Assembly: GCA_910577805.1 (NCBI GenBank)
Contig: CAJTOE010000093.1
Coordinates: forward strand, 1 to 10,175
Direction: 5' to 3'
Source: an uncultured Oscillospiraceae bacterium
GTDB lineage: Bacteria; Bacillota; Clostridia; Oscillospirales; Oscillospiraceae
Length of the DNA stretch: 10,175 nucleotides
In this document: piece by piece, positions 6,525 to 10,175 of the stretch
How the letters are laid out: each line of letters starts with the position of its first letter
How positions within the stretch are numbered: the first letter of the stretch is position 1
Translations under genes and position numbers: made by a program
The notes under the pieces: generated by a model
Database searches by the model: none
What the model saw: only the letters and a program-made list of their open reading frames with translations
Told to the model about the DNA's origin: nothing

Positions 6525-6983
6525 CTACGAAAAGCGGGGGTAGAGCCGGACTTGGGCCACATCCTGCTTTTCCAAGGTGAATTGCACGCCGTTTTCCTCC
6601 AGGGTGAGTTGTCCGTCCGCATACCCGCGTAAAACAGCCACACAGCTTTTGCGGCCGTCTATGGCCTTGTAAAACTTCACCTCCACCTCGTCTCCGAGGA
6701 ACTGGTTGAAGTGTTCGGGCTTTTTCAGCACCCGGTCCGCACCAGCGGAGGAAACTTCCAGCACATAGCTGTCCTCAATGGGGTCCGACTCGTCCAGGGC
6801 GTCGGACAGGGGGCGGGAGACCGCCTCACAGTCGTTGATGGACACGCCGCCCTCTTTATCAATATACACCCGCAAAAAGTAACAGCCGGCTTCCTTGACG
6901 TACTCTACATCCCACAGGGAGCAGCCAGCCTTCTCCACGAAGGGGAGGGCCAGGTCTGCGGCGATCTGGGTGACCTTTGCCAT
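6525..6983 (-). CDS. rimP: Ribosome maturation factor RimP
   Basis: A 152-aa protein of usual RimP length, needed for 30S subunit maturation. The N-terminal alpha/beta domain shows GCSLWDVEYVKEAGCYFLRV (20-39), the YIDKEGGVSINDCEAVSRPL motif and the family-defining YVLEVSSAGADRVLKKPEHF. The C-terminal SH3-like barrel ends in LEKQDVAQVRLYP. The start ATG 6983 has AAGGAGG 5 nt upstream. It is the first gene of the nusA-infB operon, 18 nt before nusA. A sigma-A promoter (7086-7114) and a terminator-like hairpin (7022-7054) lie in its leader, which points to attenuation of the whole operon. Confidence 0.95.
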   Translation of the reverse strand: MAKVTQIAADLALPFVEKAGCSLWDVEYVKEAGCYFLRVYIDKEGGVSINDCEAVSRPLSDALDESDPIEDSYVLEVSSAGADRVLKKPEHFNQFLGDEVEVKFYKAIDGRKSCVAVLRGYADGQLTLEENGVQFTLEKQDVAQVRLYPRFS

Positions 6984-7021
6984 AAAAACCTCCTTACCAA
7001 ACGTCCTTGGCGGTACTCATA

Positions 7022-7054
7022 TAAAAAGAGCGGAGCCGCCCGGCTCCACTCTTT
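7022..7054 (-). terminator. Leader terminator (attenuator) upstream of rimP
   Basis: On the minus strand AAAGAGTGGAGCC pairs with GGCTCCGCTCTTT around a 4-nt loop, a 13-bp stem with a single G·U pair (arms 7054-7042 and 7037-7025), running directly into a T5 tract (plus-strand A's 7023-7027). It lies after the inferred rimP start point (about 7079) and some 40 nt before the rimP ATG. No gene lies upstream for it to terminate, so it must act within the rimP leader. Premature-termination leaders upstream of rimP-nusA-infB have been proposed in gammaproteobacteria, so the regulatory logic has precedent; the mechanism here is inferred. Confidence 0.85.
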
Positions 7055-7085
7055 CATCCAATCCTTACATTAAGATTCTGGATAT

Positions 7086-7114
7086 ACTATACCACGGTTT
7101 TATGGGAAATGCAA
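7086..7114 (-). promoter_or_regulatory. Sigma-A promoter of the rimP-nusA-infB operon
   Basis: On the minus strand TTGCAT (7114-7109) and TATAGT (7091-7086) are separated by exactly 17 nt; the expected start is near 7079. An A5T6 tract at 7125-7135 falls at about -46 to -56, where an UP element contacting the RNAP alpha subunit would sit, which fits a strongly expressed operon. Confidence 0.8.
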
Positions 7115-7185
7115 GGGTTTGAACAAAAATTTTTTCCAGGCTGCATTATGTTCGGTTCGCAAAGGGTCGGTTTCACACTGCTTTA

Positions 7186-7201
7186 TAAGTTTACAAACTT
7201 A
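7186..7201. promoter_or_regulatory. 16-bp palindrome upstream of the ylxM promoter (possible operator)
   Basis: TAAGTTT-AC-AAACTTA is a near-perfect palindrome ending 22 nt before the ylxM -35 box and lying about 70 nt upstream of the rimP -35 box. Such a site could bind a dimeric regulator, but it is A+T-rich and short, so chance is quite possible. I recognise no specific regulator motif. Confidence 0.3.
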
Positions 7202-7223
7202 CAAAAACCACCTGATTTCCATC

Positions 7224-7252
7224 TTGACAAACGCGGACGAATATGGTATAGT
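7224..7252 (+). promoter_or_regulatory. Sigma-A promoter of the ylxM-ffh-rpsP operon
   Basis: TTGACA (7224-7229) and TATAGT (7247-7252) are separated by 17 nt; the expected start is near 7259, giving a leader of about 47 nt to the ylxM GTG. The match to consensus is one base short of perfect, as expected for an operon encoding SRP and ribosomal proteins. Confidence 0.85.
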
Positions 7253-7258
7253 CCATTT

Positions 7259-7280
7259 TGTAAAGCCGATGCGCTTTACA
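7259..7280 (+). promoter_or_regulatory. Inverted repeat at the ylxM transcription start
   Basis: TGTAAAGC (7259-7266) and GCTTTACA (7273-7280) form a perfect 8-bp inverted repeat with a 6-nt gap, followed by GTTTTTC. It begins at the expected +1 base. As RNA it would be a 5'-terminal hairpin that could protect the message; as DNA it could be an operator covering the start site. The T5 run gives a terminator look, but termination some 25 nt after initiation is unlikely. Confidence 0.5.
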
Positions 7281-7305
7281 GTTTTTCTGTCGGGAGGCGT
7301 TTTAC

Positions 7306-7671
7306 GTGAAAAGTCAGGCATATCGGATGACCATGCTTTTCGACTTTTACGGCGAAATCCTCACCGAACGGCAGAAAGAATTTTATGACCTCTATTATAA
7401 CGAGGACCTGTCCCTGGGCGAGATCGCCGAAAACTACGGCATCACCCGTCAGGGAGTCCGGGACGTGATCATGCGGGCGGAAGCCACGCTCACGGAGCTG
7501 GAGGACAAAACCGGCTTAATCAAGCGGTTCCACACCATGCGCAGGCAGCTGGAACAGCTGGGGCAGGCGGCACAGGAGCTGGTTTCCCTGACTGACCGGT
7601 ACGACGACGCCCAACTGACAGCGGTGTCCCGCCAAATCCTACAGATTACCGAGGACCTGCAAAAGGAGTAA
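7306..7671 (+). CDS. ylxM: YlxM, putative SRP-associated helix-turn-helix protein
   Basis: A 121-aa protein of the YlxM/p13 family. It shows MTMLFDFYGEILTERQKEFYDLYYNEDLSLGEIAENYGITRQGVRDVIMRAEATLTELE in successive short blocks (about 8-67), a sigma-factor-region-4-like helix-turn-helix with SLGEIAENYGITRQGV at its core. The C-terminal half is a coiled-coil-like helix. In streptococci the homologue binds SRP components and modulates Ffh GTPase activity; DNA binding is suggested by the fold only. The start is GTG 7306, with GGGAGG 8 nt upstream; an in-frame ATG 7 codons later lacks a good ribosome binding site. It ends 3 nt before ffh, whose Shine-Dalgarno (AAAGGAG) lies inside the last ylxM codons, so translation is coupled. 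Confidence 0.93.
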   Translation: MKSQAYRMTMLFDFYGEILTERQKEFYDLYYNEDLSLGEIAENYGITRQGVRDVIMRAEATLTELEDKTGLIKRFHTMRRQLEQLGQAAQELVSLTDRYDDAQLTAVSRQILQITEDLQKE

Positions 7672-7674
7672 CTC

Positions 7675-9033
7675 ATGGCCTTTGAAGGACTTTCCGAAAA
7701 ACTTTCCAATGCGTTCAAAAAACTGCGCGGCAAGGGCCGTCTCAGCGAGGCGGACGTCAAGCAGGCCATGCGGGAAATCCGCCTTGCCTTGCTGGAGGCC
7801 GACGTAAGCTATAAAGTGGTCAAGCAGTTCATCGCCCAGGTCACAGAGCGGGCGGTGGGCACAGATGTGCTGGAGGCGCTGTCTCCCGCGCAGATGATTA
7901 TTAAAATCGTCAACGAAGAGCTGACCAGCCTCATGGGCGGGGAAAGCGCCAAGCTGACCATCGCGTCAAAGCCACCCACTGTCGTGATGCTGGTGGGTCT
8001 CCAGGGCGCGGGTAAGACCACCAACGGCGCGAAGCTGGCAGGGCTGATGAAAAAACAGAGCGGCAAGCGGCCTCTGCTGTGCGCCTGCGACATCTACCGG
8101 CCCGCTGCCATCCAACAGCTGGAGGTGGTGGGTAAGCAGCTGGACATTCCGGTGTTTCAGATGGGTCAGACCGACCCGGTGGAAATCGCTAAGGCGGGTA
8201 TCCAGCACGCCATCGACCACGGCAACGACCTGGTATTTCTGGACACCGCCGGACGGCTCCACGTAGACGAGGAGCTAATGGAGGAGCTGCAAAACATCAA
8301 AGCTGCGGTCAGCCCCACCGAGATCATTCTGGTAGTAGACGCTATGATTGGTCAGGACGCGGTCAATGCCGCCAAGGCCTTTGACGACGCGCTGGATATC
8401 GACGGCGTGATGCTCACCAAGCTGGACGGCGACGCCAGAGGCGGTGCGGCCCTTTCCATCAAGGCCGTTACCGGGAAGCCCATCAAATTCGTGGGCGTGG
8501 GGGAGAAGCTGGACCAAATCGAGGTGTTTCATCCCGACCGGATGGCCAGCCGTATTTTGGGCATGGGCGACGTACTCTCCCTGATCGAGAAGGCGGAGCA
8601 GACGTTTGACCAGCAAAAGGCCCTGGAATTACAGGAGAAGCTGCGGAAAAACAAGTTTACTCTGACCGATTTTTACGACCAGATGCTTCAGCTCAAAAAC
8701 ATGGGCTCTTTGACCGAAATCGCCGGAATGATTCCCGGCGTGAAGGCCAGCGATCTGGACAACGCCACCATGGACGAAAAGCTCCTCCAGCGGATGGAAG
8801 CGATTATTCTGTCCATGACTCCCTACGAGCGGGAAAACCCAAATGTCCTCAACTCCAGCCGGAAAAAGCGCATCGCCGCCGGAGCCGGTGTGGGCGTTGT
8901 GGACATCAACCGTCTGCTCAAGCAGTTTGAGATGCTCCAGGCCATGACCAAGCAGTTTGCGGGAGGAAAAATGCCCCGGAACATGCGTAAGCTCATGGGC
9001 AAAAAGGGCGGCATCCCAGGAATGCCCTTCTGA
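7675..9033 (+). CDS. ffh: Signal recognition particle protein Ffh (SRP54)
   Basis: A 452-aa SRP GTPase that, with SRP RNA and receptor FtsY, targets nascent membrane and secreted proteins to the translocon. The N domain (about 1-90) has the helix DVKQAMREIRLALLEADVSY. The G domain holds G1 GLQGAGKTT (108-116), the DIYRPAA segment (139-145), DTAGRL (190-195) and TKLDGDARGG (248-257). The M domain (about 325-435) contains FTLTDFYDQMLQLKNMGSL and the Met-rich, RNA-binding AIILSMTPYERENP / SRKKRIAAGAG segments, and the protein ends with GGIPGMPF. All GTPase motifs are intact and the length is typical. The start ATG 7675 has AAAGGAG 6 nt upstream. Confidence 0.98.
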   Translation: MAFEGLSEKLSNAFKKLRGKGRLSEADVKQAMREIRLALLEADVSYKVVKQFIAQVTERAVGTDVLEALSPAQMIIKIVNEELTSLMGGESAKLTIASKPPTVVMLVGLQGAGKTTNGAKLAGLMKKQSGKRPLLCACDIYRPAAIQQLEVVGKQLDIPVFQMGQTDPVEIAKAGIQHAIDHGNDLVFLDTAGRLHVDEELMEELQNIKAAVSPTEIILVVDAMIGQDAVNAAKAFDDALDIDGVMLTKLDGDARGGAALSIKAVTGKPIKFVGVGEKLDQIEVFHPDRMASRILGMGDVLSLIEKAEQTFDQQKALELQEKLRKNKFTLTDFYDQMLQLKNMGSLTEIAGMIPGVKASDLDNATMDEKLLQRMEAIILSMTPYERENPNVLNSSRKKRIAAGAGVGVVDINRLLKQFEMLQAMTKQFAGGKMPRNMRKLMGKKGGIPGMPF

Positions 9034-9102
9034 TCCGTTGGGTGAAACACGACTTTTTACGTGTTCTCCATATATGACGAAATTTTTTGGAGGTGAAGAT
9101 AC

Positions 9103-9342
9103 ATGGTTAAAATCAGACTGCGCCGCATGGGCGCTAAGAAGGCCCCCTTCTACCGCATCGTGGTGGCTGACTCCCGCTACCCCCGCGACGGCCGCTTCAT
9201 TGAGGAGATCGGCTACTACAATCCCCTCACCAAGCCCGCCACGGTGAACGTGGATGTGGACCGCGCCCAGGCCTGGATCAAGACCGGCGCCCAGCCCACC
9301 GAGACTGTCCGGGACCTGCTGAAAAAAGCCGGCGCCCTGTAA
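9103..9342 (+). CDS. rpsP: 30S ribosomal protein S16
   Basis: A 79-aa protein matching bacterial S16 in length and sequence: MVKIRLRRMGAKKAPFYRIV at the start, ADSRYPRDGRFIEEIGYYNP in the middle, and the GAQPTETVRDLLKKAG C-terminus. S16 is a primary assembly protein of the 30S body. ATG 9103 has GGAGG 9 nt upstream. The 69-nt gap after ffh holds a weak hairpin but no convincing terminator, so co-transcription with ffh is likely; khpA follows after 15 nt. Confidence 0.98.
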   Translation: MVKIRLRRMGAKKAPFYRIVVADSRYPRDGRFIEEIGYYNPLTKPATVNVDVDRAQAWIKTGAQPTETVRDLLKKAGAL

Positions 9343-9357
9343 ACCGGAGGACGATCC

Positions 9358-9594
9358 ATGAAAGAGCTTCTGACCTATATCGCCCAAAATCTGGTGGAGC
9401 ATCCGGAGCAGGTATCCGTCTCTCAATTCGAGGATGAGGGCGAGACTGTGCTGGAGCTTCGGGTGGCACCGGAGGATATGGGCAAAGTGATCGGCCGTCA
9501 GGGCCGCATCGCCAAAGAAATCCGTACATTGGTGCGCTCTGTGGCGCAGCGCTGTGGAAAGCGGGTTTCTGTCGAGATCGTCGATGTCGATTGA
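9358..9594 (+). CDS. khpA: KhpA (YlqC), small KH-domain RNA-binding protein
   Basis: A 78-aa single KH domain protein. The KH loop is clear in DMGKVIGRQGRIAKEIRTLV (40-59), with the GxxG loop GRQG, and the C-terminal strand is RVSVEIVDVD. In Firmicutes KhpA pairs with KhpB (Jag/EloR), binds many RNAs and affects cell elongation and envelope processes (family knowledge). The start ATG 9358 has GGAGG 7 nt upstream. The position between rpsP and rimM is the classic location of ylqC. It is followed at once by a strong hairpin (9598-9622). Confidence 0.95.
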   Translation: MKELLTYIAQNLVEHPEQVSVSQFEDEGETVLELRVAPEDMGKVIGRQGRIAKEIRTLVRSVAQRCGKRVSVEIVDVD

Positions 9595-9597
9595 ACA

Positions 9598-9622
9598 AAC
9601 GGCGCAGGACTCCTGCGCCGTT
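9598..9622 (+). terminator. Strong hairpin between khpA and rimM (weak or partial terminator)
   Basis: AACGGCGCAGG and CCTGCGCCGTT form a perfect 11-bp stem with a 3-nt loop, beginning 3 nt after the khpA stop. The downstream tract CTTCTATATA is only moderately T-rich and leads straight into the rimM Shine-Dalgarno (AGGAGG). It may act as a leaky terminator lowering rimM expression relative to rpsP-khpA, or as a 3'-end stabiliser or processing site; no independent rimM promoter is evident. Confidence 0.6.
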
Positions 9623-9645
9623 CTTCTATATAGGAGGTATCCTCA

Positions 9646-10140
9646 ATGCAGCAATATTTAGAGGTGGGGAAGGTCGTGGCCGTCCATGGAGTCATGGGGG
9701 AGGTCCGGGTCCAGCCCTGGGCGGATTCTCCGGACTTCCTGTGCCAGTTCAAGACCCTCTATGTGGACCAGAACCACTGGCCTATCCAGGTGGAACGGGC
9801 CAGAGTCCATAAAAATATGGTGATCTTCAAATTCGAGGGGGTCACCGACGTGCCCAGCGGCATGGCCCTGCGCAACGCCATCCTCTATATCGACCGGGCG
9901 GACGCCAAGCTCCCGGAGGGCAGCTTTTTTATCGCCGACCTCATGGGCCTGGAGGTCCGCAGCGCCGCCACCGGGGACGTGATCGGGACCCTGGCGGACG
10001 TGCGCGATTTACCCGCCCATAAAATCTACATTGTCAAGACCCCGGAACGGGAGATGATGATTCCCGCCGTGCCGCAGTTTATCGCGGAGACCAACATTGA
10101 AGGCGGGTACATCCGGGTCAACCTGATGGAGGGGCTGTAA
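9646..10140 (+). CDS. rimM: 16S rRNA processing protein RimM
   Basis: A 164-aa, full-length 30S maturation factor. The N-terminal beta-barrel shows LEVGKVVAVHGVMGEVRVQP (5-24); the middle has the VTDVPSGMALRNAILYIDRADAKLPEG linker; the C-terminal PRC barrel has FFIADLMGLEV, GTLADV, and ends MMIPAVPQFI...IRVNLMEGL. RimM binds S19 in the 30S head and aids assembly (family knowledge). The start ATG 9646 has AGGAGG 8 nt upstream. It is separated from khpA by the hairpin at 9598-9622 and abuts the next gene with no gap. Confidence 0.96.
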   Translation: MQQYLEVGKVVAVHGVMGEVRVQPWADSPDFLCQFKTLYVDQNHWPIQVERARVHKNMVIFKFEGVTDVPSGMALRNAILYIDRADAKLPEGSFFIADLMGLEVRSAATGDVIGTLADVRDLPAHKIYIVKTPEREMMIPAVPQFIAETNIEGGYIRVNLMEGL

Positions 10141-10175
10141 ATGGACGCCCGTGAGACCGCCCTTGTCTGTCTGAA
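10141..10175 (+). CDS. Start of a further gene, cut by window edge (possibly an RsmB-type rRNA methyltransferase)
   Basis: Only 11 complete codons are visible: MDARETALVCL. The ATG follows the rimM stop directly, with GGAGGGG 6 nt upstream, so it is a credible start. The expected neighbour, TrmD, normally opens with a MRIDILTLFPE-like segment, which this does not resemble. The pattern ARETAL..L is reminiscent of the NusB-like N-terminus of RsmB (Sun), a 16S rRNA m5C methyltransferase, but eleven residues cannot settle this. Confidence 0.55.
   Translation, partial: MDARETALVCL

Larger units (their letters stand above)
6984..7305. other. 322-bp divergent intergenic region between rimP and ylxM operons
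   Basis: This gap holds two opposite sigma-A promoters (7086-7114 minus, 7224-7252 plus), the rimP leader terminator (7022-7054), an A5T6 tract (7125-7135) upstream of the minus-strand promoter, a 16-bp palindrome (7186-7201) and an 8-bp inverted repeat at the plus-strand start point (7259-7280). I see no tRNA and no SRP RNA here. Confidence 0.85.

Noticed and set aside
5190..6632. 480-codon open frame on the plus strand
   Set aside because: Antisense to nusA, spanning ylxR and rimP edges; no ribosome binding site or recognisable domain.
6984..7305. tRNA or SRP RNA gene in the divergent spacer
   Set aside because: Searched by eye because metY precedes rimP in E. coli and SRP RNA could sit near ffh; no cloverleaf or SRP Alu/GGAA tetraloop stem is present.
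9046..9065. Hairpin AACACG/CGTGTT between ffh and rpsP as a terminator
   Set aside because: Only 6 bp of stem with an 8-nt loop and no T-run after it (the T's are in the loop); more likely chance.
8629..9426. 265-codon minus-strand frame
   Set aside because: Antisense to ffh and rpsP, both unmistakable genes.

Overview
The window is a conserved housekeeping locus from a fairly G+C-rich Firmicute. It probably comes from a gut Clostridia lineage of the Oscillospirales type (relatives of Flavonifractor, Oscillibacter or Lawsonibacter). This placement is inferred from gene order (rimP-nusA-ylxR-ylxQ-infB-rbfA-nrnA facing away from ylxM-ffh-rpsP-khpA-rimM), strong GGAGG ribosome binding sites, sigma-A promoters and high G+C coding sequence. 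No rRNA or other marker here fixes the genus.

Minus strand, read from about 7090 down to 1: a sigma-A promoter and a roughly 95-nt leader holding a strong intrinsic terminator (attenuator-like) precede rimP, nusA, ylxR (rnpM), ylxQ and infB. Just after infB the usual direct step to rbfA is interrupted by about 900 bases. That stretch holds a ~169-bp palindromic MITE/REP-like repeat, a near-consensus promoter, a G+C-rich leader hairpin, a small uncharacterised gene and a DUF4160 gene broken by one extra A in an A-run. rbfA and nrnA (cut by the window edge) follow. The operon joins transcription elongation (NusA), ribosome assembly (RimP, RbfA), translation initiation (IF-2), small RNA-binding proteins (YlxR, YlxQ) and RNA turnover (NrnA).

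Plus strand, 7224 to the right edge: a sigma-A promoter drives ylxM, ffh, rpsP, khpA and rimM, then a gene of which only 11 codons are visible. These cover the signal recognition particle and its partner, ribosomal protein S16, a KH RNA-binding protein and the 30S maturation factor RimM. The two operons diverge from one 322-bp intergenic region (6984-7305) with two face-to-face promoters, an A/T tract placed like an UP element, two palindromes and the rimP leader terminator.

Most of the window is ordinary core-genome content. The points most worth a second look are the accessory insertion between infB and rbfA, the palindromic repeat beside it, the attenuator-like rimP leader, and NusA's altered GxxG loop and acidic tail.
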